Notes: generated by a model from the letters alone, not told the origin. DNA of 64,000 nucleotides from Alnus glutinosa (GCF_958979055.1 NC_084898.1:444001-508000), one strand, 5' to 3'. Shown: positions 43,596 to 54,591, counted from the first letter of the stretch. A program made the numbers and translations.

Positions 43596-44156
43596 CTTTT
43601 CCTATGTGCCTTGGCAATCGATCCTTTTCTTTGATATGTAGATTACCAAATTATTCAGTAGCTAGCTAGCTGAGGTTTTATAGCTGCTGAAGTTTCCTAT
43701 GCGATGATTATATATTCTGACATTTTCTTTTACTAAATTTGCTCCTTTCTTGTCTTGGTACGCAACAAGCCATGAGAAAGCCAGTTGGGCAGTTGGCCAG
43801 TTGGGTGGTTTGTAGGCTTTTAGCTATAGCATTGGGCCTGGACCGTGTCGCCTTTTTTTAATGTGTTTTACTTGGAAAAATAAGTTCAGTATGAATGTCA
43901 TTGTGGAAATAAATTAAGAGAGAAATTACGAAAGAACCACATGTTACTAATGGAAGGAGGAAATAAATAAATAAACATTACAAAAGTTGTCAACAATTCA
44001 AAAGATCATATGAGTGTACTGTCTATAGCATGTAATTTTTTTTTTTACATGATTCACAAGTTTGATACGTATTTTATAAAAATAGAGGATTAAAGTTGAG
44101 AGATTTGACTCGTTTAATTAAATGAGTCGGATTAGAATTTGACCTAGATAGACTTA

Positions 44157-44329
44157 GAAAAATGCTACACTTCCCAAAATTTCTCCTCTAAATTTACTCC
44201 TCAAATGATGTGTCATAATCGTATGAAATGGTGATACATTTTTCAAAATAAGAAATTACATAGGATTATGACATATCATTTGGGGAGCAAATTTGTGAGA
44301 GAATTTTTTTAGGAAATATAGCATTTCTC
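44157..44329. mobile_element. Mutator-like MITE with perfect 9-bp TSD
   Basis: This 173-bp element has inverted termini GAAAAATGCTACA and, from the right, GAGAAATGCTATA, with pairing that continues inward (TTTCTCC/CATCATTTG regions). A perfect 9-bp direct repeat ATAGACTTA lies at 44148-44156 and 44330-44338. It is non-coding. Confidence 0.82.
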
Positions 44330-44462
44330 ATAGACTTATATTCATGTCTTGACACCATCCAAATTCGACACGTGAACACAAATTGTCATTCATAATGTAA
44401 CTGCTTTAGTCGCTTTTTAGTTAATGTTAGGATTCAGAGATTTTTCTTTAAAAAAAAAAAAA

Positions 44463-45510
44463 ATAGAGATTCTTATTTCTTGAATAGATTTCTCTCTAAA
44501 AACTTCCAGCATCTCGGTAGCTCCAGTTTTCTAGAGAGAGAAGCTCCTGTTTTCTAGAGAGAGAGAGAGTCCTCCACGCCTCCCTCCTCCCGGTGGTGAT
44601 ACCTCCTAGCTCTCTTAGGGCTATGAAATGTTTTTTGTCCCTCTATGGTGTGTACTAGTAGAGGTTAGGTTTTCTCCCAGCCTTTAAGATTGTGGAGCTT
44701 TTGTTCCCCCTGGTAGATTTGGTGGTGGTTGCTCTTCCTATAATCATTTTAGGGCTTTAGAGATTTGTGTTTTGTTTTGTTTTGTTCTTTTCTTATTGTT
44801 TTTGACAAGAAGGTTCTCTTTGAGACGTCTAGCGAGGTGACGTTGCTCTGGTTCGTGTTGCTGGAAGAGGGCTGGCCGGATTTTCATATTCATTTATATT
44901 TTTTGAAGCCAGATTTACGCTCTTTCGTCGGCTTCTGTGAGACACGCACCCCTCAATCGCATTCATCGTCGTCTTTAGATCTTGTCGTCGCTTGCATCAA
45001 CCGTGCGGGTCATCGGTGACCGGTGCGTGACCATCACGCGCCAAGGTACCTTTTCTTATTGGGATGTGTGTGATGGCCACGCTCTGTCTTTTCTTGTTGT
45101 GCAGGGGTGGCGTCGGGGGCTGTAGTGACCGGTCTGCTGCAGGGTGACTTATGGGAGTTTTCCGGCAAAGATAGTGTCCTCTGACGTCGCCGGCTTGGGT
45201 TGAATTTTTTTGTTTGTTGTGTTGTGTATTCCATTTGTTTTTCCGGTCACATTCTACCTTTGTATTGCTCAATTTTTACTGAAATATCTGTTGGCTTGTA
45301 ACTGGATCAGTCCTCTTTTATTTTTAGAGTGTGCTTTATTGTAAAGAGAGGCTCAAATGTTATTCTTATAAGATTTGTGTTTTGCCTAGGCATCTGTTTT
45401 TTAAGTTATATCTTTCTGGTTTAGAGTGTAGGGGGTCTTATCCCTCTAATCTCAAGTTGTAAGCCTTCGAGCCATTTCAGTATCAATGATAGCATATGTT
45501 ATTTGTTTTT
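44463..45510 (+). other. Unclassified GC-richer unit between an A-run and a T-run
   Basis: This block of about 1 kb starts after an A-run (about 44447-44461) and stops at a T-run (about 45509-45532). It is clearly richer in GC and in CT/TC words than its flanks. It has intron-like borders (AAG|GTACC near 45047; TTGTGCAG near 45097-45104) and short frames, but no domain I know. It could be an internally deleted retroelement or a captured transcript. I cannot decide between these. Confidence 0.3.
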
Positions 45511-46469
45511 TTTTTTTTTTTTTTTTTTTTTAATAAAAAGGATTTCTGTCCCTTTTCTGCATAATATATCGACATGAGAAGAGGGAACACCGAACACACC
45601 CACCGAAACCCACGCGAATCAAGCGCCAAGATATGCGAGAATTTTGATTCTCGCATGTCACGGTGAGATTCAGTACTGCACAGTGACTCCAGATTTTCCG
45701 GATTGTGTATTTTCTAAACAGTTCAGCCTTGGAATTTTTGTATTATAATCTGGTAGTTTTACTTGACGTTACTTAATTATCCAAAAAAATATTAAAAAAA
45801 ATCGATCAATGAATAATTATGAAGAAAAACTAAAAGAAATCTTATTATAAGTGTTGTGATTCTTCTATAATCCCATTTGATGCGTTTCTCCAACTGTTTG
45901 GGAGTATGCAGTGCTTGAGGGTAGGTCTGAGGTTAGCAGGGATGGGCAAGGGTAAATGAAATCGCCATATCCGCACTTACTGCACGAATTAATGCAAATA
46001 ATAAAAAAATGAGAAATGATAAGGACGTGTTGGTTGACTCATTTATTTATTTGTTATTTTTTACTTTTCCCTTATCTGACTCCGGCACTTTCCCGGGAAA
46101 TTCATATATTTCAGAAGAAAAATGATATTTTATCATTCATAGGCATAATTATTGATTTTTTTATTTTTATTTTTTAAAAAAAGAAAACACAAAATCAGAC
46201 CCAAATTCATTTGAGGAATGATAGAGATTTTTTTAGTGTTTTGTTAATGTCTATTTAAAATGACATAAATGTAATAAAATAATTTAAAAATTACATCTAT
46301 GTCATCTAGAAGGATATAGATATAATTTTTTTTTATTACATTTTTATTTTTTTTTAGATTTATACCAGAAGAAAACTAGAAGAAACTCTAGCAATTTTCA
46401 ATTCATTTACATAATTTTTTGATTAATAAAAATAAATAAATATGAAATCAAATGGCAAGATATCATCTT

Positions 46470-46570
46470 TAAGAGAGAACTCATTCGACTGGAAACCACT
46501 TTTCATGAAGTGGAGGTCACTAGTTCAAATCTTCCCTCCCTACTTATGTGAACATCGGATAAAAAGAGAT
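46470..46570 (+). mobile_element. Diverged tRNA-derived SINE
   Basis: A B-box-like AGTTCAAATC (46522-46531) is preceded by AAGTGGAGGTCACT. This matches the corresponding part of the SINE at 47973-48090 (AAGGTCACTAGTTCGAATCC, minus strand). An A-box-like CATTCGACTGGAA lies about 35 bp upstream. Ends and TSD are unclear. Confidence 0.5.
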
Positions 46571-47972
46571 GGTGCGGATAAATGATAAACGTCCCGGTCC
46601 GTCATTTTATATTTAAAAAATATATTTTTATTAAAAAAATACATAAAAAATAAATAAATATACTAGATTAGTCCATTCTAGACGAGTAAAATAGTCAATT
46701 TTTATTTTTTATTTTTTATTTTTAAAAAATATACTAGATTGAAATGGTGAGGAACCTTCTCGAGCAAGTTGCGACTCAATCAAACCATGTAATGGAGACA
46801 AAATATATTGACCCCAAACTCACGCCGAACAAAATTCAACCCCTTGTCTCCGGTCAATATTGCCGTGTACTAGCGGACAATTTGATCTATTTAAGCAAAT
46901 ACACTTGTCCGGTATTAGCAGTCAATTGACAAGACCTGCCTGCCAAACACTTACATCAAACCTTAATAAAATAATTTGATGCTATCCTTATATTATATTG
47001 GAAAATAATTTTTCAAAACCTAATTGTACGATTATTACTCGGCACAAGGAACATTGGTAAGATCCACACATGATGTTATATATTCATGAAAACTTTCATA
47101 ATAAGGATTTGGCTTTAGATGCACTAAACTAAACTAAACTAAAATAAAATAAAATAAAAAAGCGAGATTTTTTATAACCTTTTCAACTATTTTAAATTTT
47201 TAATGAAAAAAAGAGATATAATAGAATTAAGCATGCCCTATTTCAGAGGTTTGTGACATTGGATTTGGTTATAAGTTACCGTCCAGGTGGTCAGGAGCGG
47301 AGCTAGCATTTACGATTTTGGAGGGGGCAAAATTAAAAAATGTATATATATTTGGAGGGCAAAAATAAAATAAAATTAAGAGGTAAAATTTTAATTTTTT
47401 TCTTTTAGGAAAAACGTTGGAGCTTGGCCAAGTGATGCGACAATGATATGTGAGTGAATTTCATGCTTCATGTATTGGGTAAACCCGGATAAATTGGTCA
47501 GTTTTGGATCAAATAAGTTTGGTATTTTGGTTACATGGGTTTGTCCGCCCATAAACCCTAACACTATATACGATAAATTTTGGAAGATAACATTTATCCC
47601 TCAAATTACTCTTTAATTTGCAATATTTTCCAAACTTCAAAAAGTTATAAAATGCCCGATGCTTTTCGATCACCCCCTTATAATTATCTCTTTCGTTAAT
47701 TTAATTTATTTTTTGTTAAATTCTAATGGAAAAAACAGAAATAAGAAAAATACCCATTTGTAAAATAAATGCCAATCACTATTAATTATCAAATAGAGCA
47801 GGGAATATCTTAATTCAGATGAATTGGGCTGATCTTGGACTCAATTTGGCGCCCCAACATGGACTCTGCTAAGACCAGTTCCAAAACCAAGCCCATCTTA
47901 AGCATGACCCTCGCCCTTCTTGCTTATTGATCCCTTCAATCCTTCGGCAAGGTTAATATGGGTTAGAACCAT

Positions 47973-48090
47973 TTTTTTTTTTTTTTTTTTTTTTGATATT
48001 CCACACAAGAGGGGGGATTCGAACTAGTGACCTTCGCTTTAGCCTTTATGAGACGTGATCCTCAGTCGATTGAGCTATCCCTTAGGGACA
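47973..48090 (-). mobile_element. tRNA-derived SINE with 12-bp TSD
   Basis: On the minus strand this 118-bp element contains an A box region TAGCTCAATCGACTGAGGA, a B box (AGTTCGAATCC), a 3' part CCCCCTCTTGTGTGG and a 22-base poly(A) tail (T-run 47973-47994 on +). The flanks GGTTAGAACCAT (47961-47972) and GGCTAGAACCAT (48091-48102) form a TSD with one difference. The piece at 60811-60842 is the 3' end of the same family. Confidence 0.82.
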
Positions 48091-48727
48091 GGCTAGAACC
48101 ATATGTGCCGGAGTTCTGGTTGCAATTATTATCATGTACTATCTATAAAACCTTATTAATGTGGGCCTAATTCTATTCACAGTTAAAAGTGCTACCAAAC
48201 ACAAGGTGGGTAGCAGCCTATTTAATTAAATGTATATGCATGAAAATTGGTACATGTAGAAACTTTCAAAGCATTCCAACTTTGAAAGAAAAGAGAGTTT
48301 TAATCCATACAACTTGATGATATGGCAGTGAAACTCAGCCATCGGATTATTACTTTTTAAAAAAAAATAAAAAATTAAGGACTAATTTTCACTGACACGT
48401 AATTCTAATTGTATGGTAGTCGTATAGCAGTATGCTATATAGCGTTACTTCACAAATAATTATCAAGATAGAAAATGTTTGAAGTACTATACCTTTAATT
48501 ACAACCCCTTACAAACTCATGTGACAATTCACAATTTTTAATTTTTTTCTTAATTTTCTTTCCAGTGAAAAAATTAAAAAAAAAAATGATTAGTTGCTAA
48601 TGTGATAAATGTCACATATTAAACTTATTAGAGTGGACACAATATTAAGCTTACATTTTTTAACCTAATATAGCTAGCCCCTTGATATTGGATCTATAAC
48701 AAGGTCCAGTCTACATATATATTAGAG

Positions 48728-48812
48728 GAGTAATGTTACATAGTACATACTATATTTTATTTTACTCTTATCCTATTTGGCTGATATGTGACAATATCAA
48801 TAAGTCTTTCGC

Positions 48813-48851
<39 letters not shown>

Positions 48852-48927
48852 CTAAAAAAAAAAAAAAGGGTTAATGAGCAGTGCCGGTCAACACAGTGAA
48901 ATAAAAGAGTAGTATGTAACATTACTC
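48728..48927. mobile_element. Mutator-like MITE, GAGTAATGTTAC family, copy A
   Basis: This 200-bp element has inverted termini GAGTAATGTTACATAGTACA and, from the right, GAGTAATGTTACATACTACT. The centre is a long T-run followed by an A-run, which would extend the fold. The 9-bp flanks ATATTAGAG (48719-48727) and ATCTTAGAG (48928-48936) differ at one base. Confidence 0.78.
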
Positions 48928-48962
48928 ATCTTAGAGTGTAGTACGTAACACTACACATCTTA

Positions 48963-49132
48963 GAGTAATGTTAGAAATCACATTTTTATCTTACTACTAT
49001 CCCATTTTGCTATTGTGATAGTGCTAAATAGTCTTCGATTTTTTTTTTTTTTTCCCAAAAAAAAAGACTAATTAACATTACCATATCAAGAAGTTCACGA
49101 GATAGTAATGAAATAAGAATGTGACATTACTC
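48963..49132. mobile_element. Mutator-like MITE, GAGTAATGTTA family, copy B
   Basis: This 170-bp element starts 35 bp after copy A. Its termini are GAGTAATGTTAGAAATCACA and, from the right, GAGTAATGTCACATTCTTAT. The flanks CACATCTTA (48954-48962) and TGTATCTTA (49133-49141) share six of nine bases, so the TSD is plausible but decayed. Confidence 0.68.
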
Positions 49133-49759
49133 TGTATCTTACCATGACAATATACAATCTTAGACTTTAGGCTGTTAATTTCTTTGAATTATATATACGC
49201 TGTGATTATGTAAGCATGATGCCATTACACTTAAAAATATATAAATTTTGTGATAATTAATGACATTATTGCTAAAGCACAACGTGGATGTCTCCCATAG
49301 CTGCCGGTCCATTCAAGAAGGCATATATATATATATATATGAAACCAGTGCACTTGCCCTGCTGCTTATGCTTTCTGGCGTCACTCGCGGCATTGACCAC
49401 CGCAAATTAATGTTTGTAAAATTAGAGTCACCTTTAACAAGCGGGAAGGGACCATACATAATCATCCCTCAATTTCTTATTTGCAATTTGCTAAGTAGAC
49501 ATTTTGCAAGGCTATCTCTTAGACTTCACGAGGGGTCTAAATGATGCTCATTGGCTCTCAATTCTATTTCTAATACAAGTCAAATTGGAGATTTGACGTA
49601 GCTAGCTAGAATGCATAGATTGGGATCTCTCGATAACACAAAAATTTGGACAATTTAAAAAGAGTTTAGAACCTGTTAGAACAAGCGACTTATATTCTCT
49701 CAGACATAAAGAGTAATATAAAATGCTAGAATAGAAGCCGATACGGTACAAGATATTTT

Positions 49760-49900
49760 GCAGTTTTTCAAAATACATCTGTACAATTAGGGTTTTCTTA
49801 TAAGTACGTTATGCTGTAATCCTAAATCAGTTAGTGAAATATAACCGTATTCCTGTGAACGTAGGCACATTATCGAACCATGTAAATCTGTATCTCAATT
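49760..49900 (+). mobile_element. Copia-like LTR 3' remnant
   Basis: The stretch TCCTGTGAACGTAGGCACAT followed by TATCGAACCATGTAAATCTG matches the conserved end of many plant Copia LTRs (GTGAACGTAGGC...CCGAACCACGTAAAT). No internal region or second LTR is visible. A similar piece is at 62440-62600. Confidence 0.6.
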
Positions 49901-50307
49901 TTTTATTTTTTATTTTTTATTTTTTATTTTTTTATTCTGTATTATATTCATCATTGTTGTGCACGGTAACAACAAAGTTACAAAACCCCACAACCCCATT
50001 TTCTTAGATTGGCTCAATATCCGTGTTATTCGGACCGACAGCCTAATATCATAGATCCTTATCCCAGATGCAAATATGTAGGGATGAGGAAATGAGTCTC
50101 AATTGCATGTTGCCAATGTTATGTTTCTAAGATGTTCTTTTCTTGCTTGCTCTACTGTTTTTAAACTTTTGTTGTAACAGAAAGGCACTTGTGACTTGTC
50201 CACTCACAAATCATAACAAACAAAGCTTTATTATAATAAACATGCATCAAAATATGGTTCACTTGTCCCTTTAAAACTTCTCACTGCATGCAGACCTTCC
50301 CCCGAAA

Positions 50308-50313
50308 TATAAA
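50308..50313 (+). promoter_or_regulatory. TATA box of the first PADRE gene
   Basis: TATAAA lies 68 bp upstream of the ATG at 50381, in a good position for a leader of about 35-40 nt. It is motif-based only. Confidence 0.45.
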
Positions 50314-50380
50314 GCCTCTGCTTTCTTTATTGGTATAATTTCCAAAAATAATATCATTGGCACTTGGCAGCTAGCCATCC

Positions 50381-50845
50381 ATGGGCAGTTGCTTAAGAAA
50401 ATCTTGTGCTCAAGCAGCTGTCTGCAACCACCTAGAAGTTATATTACGGGTTGTGAGAACTGATGGAGAGAGTTTAGAGTACACGAGGCCTATGCTTGTT
50501 AAGGATGTCTTGATGAGCTTCTCTGGTTATGGTATTGGCCTGTCGGAAAGACCATTGAAGCACCTTCCTATGAATTATGAGTTGAAGGTGGGGCATGTTT
50601 ATTATCTTCTCCCGCTGTCTAGTACTCCGGCTGCTTGTCCAGTAGACATGGATGGCAGAGGCACAAGCTATACAAAGAGAATGAAAGTGGTTATAACAAA
50701 GAAGCAGCTTCAGGAATTGCTGTCCAAGAAGATATCACCGGAGGAGATGCTGTTTGGAGTTCAGAAAGGGGCATGGTGTGGTGCTGTTGGTTCTATGTCA
50801 AGGTGGAGACCAGTGCTGCAGACCATCCATGAAGGAAGTGAGTAG
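50381..50845 (+). CDS. PADRE (DUF4228) domain protein
   Basis: This is an intronless 154-residue protein. The N terminus MGSCLRKSC fits N-myristoylation at Gly2 with nearby palmitoylatable cysteines, so membrane association is inferred. The PADRE core is visible as VILRVVRTDGESLEYTRPML, VKDVLMSF, the LPMNYELKVGHVYYLLPL hallmark and a C-terminal KRMKVVITKKQLQELLSKK helix. The family is small, plant-specific and often induced by pathogens and abiotic stress; its biochemical role is unknown. The neighbour at 53514 is a paralogue on the same strand. Confidence 0.9.
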   Translation: MGSCLRKSCAQAAVCNHLEVILRVVRTDGESLEYTRPMLVKDVLMSFSGYGIGLSERPLKHLPMNYELKVGHVYYLLPLSSTPAACPVDMDGRGTSYTKRMKVVITKKQLQELLSKKISPEEMLFGVQKGAWCGAVGSMSRWRPVLQTIHEGSE

Positions 50846-52248
50846 GCGTAGCAGTAGGCACTCTGTTTTTTAGGATGTAAATGCCTGCCATGTTAAAAAC
50901 TCAATTTCTGTAATCCACTCCAAAAGACTGGAAGAAATTACTCCTACATTTTTCCATAGAAAGCAAAGAAATATACTTAATTCATTCAATTGGAATCAAA
51001 TCTACCAACACCCACACCCACACCCACACCCACACACATATATATGCATGTTAAGCTTTATGTTAACAAAATTTCTCTTCCAGGACATAAAAAGTTAAAA
51101 AAAAAAAAAAACAATTAATTATAAAAAGACCCAAATTCCAGAACCAAGCATGCTCCAAAAAGTTTGAGTTTTTTCTTGAAAGATCAGTGAATTAACTAAG
51201 AAGTCCTCTGGCATGGTAGTAAATATGTTTATTGGTTGTTCTGGGCTATCTGGGTCGACTCGGCTATTAATTTCAACTGCAAAATGCTGATTGAGATTTT
51301 CTATAATTGGTTGTCTATATTTCAGATAATTTGGACAAGCAATTGAGAAAATGCTTTAATAAAACCCATTTGTCCAAATAGGTGCCTAGACTACCCCAAC
51401 ACGTGCTTGGATTCCTCGAACATCTGTTCGAGTAGATGAGTCCATCAGAACAGAAGCAAGCATGCTCATCCACTTACAGGAAAATGTGAGTTCACATCTA
51501 ATAATTCAGACAAAAAAAAAATTAGAGAGAATCCAAATCCCTCTTTTAGCGGGATGTGGAAGGCCAGGCAGCAATCCATTGATCCAGGAGGTCCACAAGA
51601 TGGAAGGAAACACAAGCATTTAAGAAAAAGCTTGTGTACTTGTAATGCTGACAGCTACCTTACTGTAACAAAGCAGTTGTTGCAGATTGGAAGGAGCCAT
51701 CACTCATCAGCCATGACATGTCCTAATGGTACACGAAAAAGCAACTTCAAGGAAGGAAGTGCGACCAACGGCCCTCCCAGGATTGCCGTGGTGTCCCACT
51801 CATTTTTGGTTGTTTCTAGAACTGCTACTTTATGGAGATGTTAATTTCCTTTTTTATTTCTTTTGAAGATGCTAATTAACCTAACCAAAGATAAAATAAA
51901 AGAATTGATAGCCACTTGTCTGCAAAAGTGGCAAATTGTCCATGCCCCACTTTGACAAAGATTCACAAACTATGAGTTAAATACTAGTCATCAAAATGCC
52001 GTCCACACAATTACATGTGTCCGTTGCACCAAGCCAGCAACAAGCGTCCACTTTGTCATCTAGTATTTAATTTGAGAGACTCGTTGATATTATTGGATTA
52101 CAAACGGATACAAACACAATGAGAAATATGTATGGAGTATTTATTTATAAATGCTATTATTTTCATTCATTTATTGCATTTATATTATACTGGTTGATGT
52201 AACGTCTTTTAAGTGTGTTATATTTTTATTTTTTGAAGTACCGGTTAA

Positions 52249-52475
52249 TGTTAGGAATAATTCCATTCAGACCGATTCATCTGAAGAGTTCCAGGCCTCG
52301 AGGCCAAAGCCAACCTACAAAGAAGTGTGAGCCCCAAGTAAAGACATAAATTGATGCCCGACTCCACCTCGTAACATATAAATACATGCATCTTATACAA
52401 GGTACAAACCTTAGATTGATTCATTGTGCTTTGGGCATACTTTTATTTCAAAGACTAACTTAAGCATCAGAGTGA
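52249..52475 (+). mobile_element. Truncated LTR-like remnant
   Basis: It starts TGTTAGGAATAATTCC and includes a TATAAATA box near 52376-52383. It ends with AGACTAACTTAAGCATCAGAG, which closely parallels CTAACTTAGCCATCAGTG near 27813-27830. Both look like Gypsy LTR R/U5 ends. There are no internal retroelement genes. Confidence 0.42.
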
Positions 52476-52477
52476 GA

Positions 52478-52745
52478 TCTCGCCGGCATCTCGACGAGTT
52501 CTCTTTAATTTATTTTGTTGTAAGTAATTAAATAAATTAATTAATTGCCGGCACCTCGACGAATCCGGCCATTTTGACTGGATCCGGCCGGATCTCGGCC
52601 AAATCCTGCCGGATTCTGACCATGGCCGGATTCCTGCTAGTTTCGGCTGGAATCTGGTTCGCCGGCAGTATTCCGGTGGCTGGATGTTGCCGGATTCTGG
52701 CGCCGCCTGGATTCCGACGACCGACCAATACCAGATTCCGACAAT
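52478..52745. repeat. GC-rich island of degenerate CCGGATTC/CCGGCA motifs
   Basis: At least ten variants of GCCGGATTC, ATCCGGCC, TTCCGGTGG and TTCCGACGA occur in about 270 bp, in both orientations. They include two related phrases: GCCGGCATCTCGACGAGTTC (52482) and GCCGGCACCTCGACGAATCC (52548). It stands out against AT-rich flanks and has no coding signal. It may be the subterminal repeat region of a DNA transposon; this is inference. Confidence 0.5.
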
Positions 52746-53191
52746 CGAATATCAAATGTGCGTATAAGGACGAAGTGTTTAATTTCGAAAAATGATTTAT
52801 GATTTTTAAAACCGTAAATATTTTTCCAAAAATTAAAGAAACTTTTACAATCAAATCGAAAATGATTTTTCCATTATTTTTGCCCTTACCAAACACCATA
52901 AAATGCCGAAATTATTGTACGCCGAAAGAAACGGAGCATAAGGCTTACTTATATGTGAACAAAACCCAAGTTGAGAGTGACATAATTGATCGTGGGTGTG
53001 CACAGAATCATTGGACAGACACAAAACCCTTCTTTTCCACATTCTTATCTACCTCTTTATAGGTGTTCAACCCAAAACCAACAGAATTGTCTAGTTTCAC
53101 TTTGGTAGCTGGACAAATGCGGGACCAAAGGATTGATTTTGATAAAGAGAAAGTGGAAAGGAGAAATGTGAAATGTTCAGTCGCTTGTTCA

Positions 53192-53218
53192 TTGACCAGT
53201 TGATTACAAATGTTGACT
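53192..53218 (+). promoter_or_regulatory. Two W-box motifs upstream of the second PADRE gene
   Basis: TTGACC (53192-53197) and TTGACT (53213-53218) lie about 300 bp upstream of the ATG, 15 bp apart. W boxes bind WRKY factors. Such pairs suit the stress-inducible nature of this family, but short motifs occur by chance. Confidence 0.35.
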
Positions 53219-53513
53219 GGCCAACAATCTTAGATATCTATATGGGTCCCCCAAGGATCGCTTAGTCCCAACCATTTGCCCATATATGCATGTTCACCGC
53301 TTTACAATTTGCCACATTTCTTTAATTTCTCTCTTTTGTTGCTTTGTTTTCTTTGGTGGGTGGAATAAGAAAGCTCCAAAGAAGAATCCCACCGACGATT
53401 GCTTTCCCTCTCTTTCATACCCTCCAAAACCCACCCCCAAGACAAATAAATAGGCAGCAGAGAGATTGGCGCTCTAGCCAGCTCTAGAAACTTTCACTGT
53501 GTTTAGTTTATAC

Positions 53514-54137
53514 ATGGGAAACTGTATCTTTGGAGGCTTGGGAGATCAGGTTGATGGAGGAGTAATCAAAGTCGTCACATCCAACGGTGGGGTCATGGAG
53601 TTCTTCGCGCCAGTAACCGTTGGCTGCATCGCCAATGAGTTTCCAGGCCACGGCATTTTCCGAAGCCACGACCTCTTTTGGAAGCCACTCTCTCAGCACG
53701 AAGAGCTTGTGGCAGGCGAGTCATACTATCTACTCCCCCTCCACGCCCAAGCCACGACAGACAACGTTAACGTTAACACACACGGCCAAATTGTCCGACA
53801 AGGCCACATCCGGTCCAACAGCATACCGGCGACGTCGTTGGTTGCCCCGTACAGGATGTCGTTTGATTACCAGGGGATGCTGAAGAGGTCTTACACGGAG
53901 GTTTTCTCTCGGTACAACAGTGGAAGGTTTTGGAAAGTGAAGCTGGTGATTAGCCCGGAGCAGTTGCTGGAGATACTGTCGCAAGAGGGTCGCACCCAAG
54001 AGTTGATAGAGAGCGTGAGGACCGTCGCTAAGTGCGGTAGTGGTGGGGTCTCGTCTCTGGAGTTTTCAGACCGATGGAGCCTCTCTAGCAGTCGGAACGC
54101 TTCCTCTAAGAAAGATGGATTAGTACTAGACATTTAG
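53514..54137 (+). CDS. PADRE (DUF4228) domain protein, paralogue
   Basis: This is an intronless 207-residue protein. The ATG at 53514 is chosen because MGNCIFGG gives the Gly2/Cys4 acylation signal shared with the neighbour. PADRE landmarks are GVIKVVTSNGGVMEFFAPVT, VGCIANEFPGHGIF, the HEELVAGESYYLLPLHAQ hallmark and WKVKLVISPEQLLEILSQEG. A variable polar insert lies between the last two, and a Ser-rich tail ends the protein. Membrane attachment and a stress-response role follow from the family and are not shown here. It lies 2.7 kb from its paralogue, with diverged sequence, so any duplication is old. Confidence 0.91.
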   Translation: MGNCIFGGLGDQVDGGVIKVVTSNGGVMEFFAPVTVGCIANEFPGHGIFRSHDLFWKPLSQHEELVAGESYYLLPLHAQATTDNVNVNTHGQIVRQGHIRSNSIPATSLVAPYRMSFDYQGMLKRSYTEVFSRYNSGRFWKVKLVISPEQLLEILSQEGRTQELIESVRTVAKCGSGGVSSLEFSDRWSLSSSRNASSKKDGLVLDI

Positions 54138-54287
54138 GGTTAATTAAATTCCATGATATGAGAAATTAACCTTTGTTCTTCATTGTTTTGTATTATATCT
54201 ATGAAATGGTGATGTAGACTGTTTCAGACTTTCAATGTGAGATAGATCTTTGTGGTCAGAGCATGAAAGACTGGTAAGTAGTTAATA

Positions 54288-54503
54288 TCAGAATTCTTTC
54301 AAATTATTTGTCTTAATTTGAGAGAATTTAAATAAATAATTATAAGAGATTATTTATGGGACACGATCATCTGACTTAATAAGTGGTTGGATAACACAAC
54401 TTTTATTAATTTGGTCATGAGATGTGTTTTATAAATGGTCTCTCACAATCACCTGTCCGAATTCTCTAAAATTCAGACAAATAATTTAAGAGAATGTTAA
54501 TCT
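54288..54503. mobile_element. MITE with CAAATTATTTGTCT arms
   Basis: The left arm ATTCTTTCAAATTATTTGTC pairs with the right arm GACAAATAATTTAAGAGAAT over about 45 bp with a few mismatches. The flanks start GTTAAT on both sides (54282 and 54504), suggesting a decayed TSD. It is non-coding. Confidence 0.62.
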
Positions 54504-54591
54504 AGTTTGAACTGTGAAGTGAAACTACAACTTTCACCCCATTTTTGTTTAACTTCTATAGCATATATGAAAATTATTTTGCTATGTCTTA

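Larger units (their letters stand above)
43596..50380. other. 6.8-kb intergenic region, transposon debris
   Basis: Contents in order: ADH promoter side (43596-43900); MITE 44157-44329; an unclassified GC-richer unit 44463-45510; AT-rich DNA with no gene seen; a SINE at about 46470-46570; AT-rich DNA including a GGAGCGGAGCTAGC hAT-type fragment near 47292; SINE 47973-48090; MITEs 48728-48927 and 48963-49132; an LTR remnant near 49760-49900; and the PADRE promoter. Open frames at 44765-45019, 46744-46929 and 49260-49544 have no recognisable domain. Confidence 0.6.
50846..53513. other. Intergenic between the two PADRE genes
   Basis: It holds the 3' UTR of the first gene, a CACACC microsatellite near 51010-51038, an LTR-like remnant (52249-52475), a CCGGATTC-rich island (52478-52745) and the promoter of the second PADRE gene. 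The frame at 51554-51844 has no recognisable domain. Confidence 0.55.

Noticed and set aside
48009-48060. Possible tRNA gene suggested by a GGTTCGAATC-like box
   Set aside because: It lacks a cloverleaf and has a poly(A) tail and a TSD, so it is a tRNA-derived SINE and not a tRNA gene.
51554-51844. 96-codon open frame between the PADRE genes
   Set aside because: There is no domain, no splice context and no similarity I recognise to the neighbouring genes.
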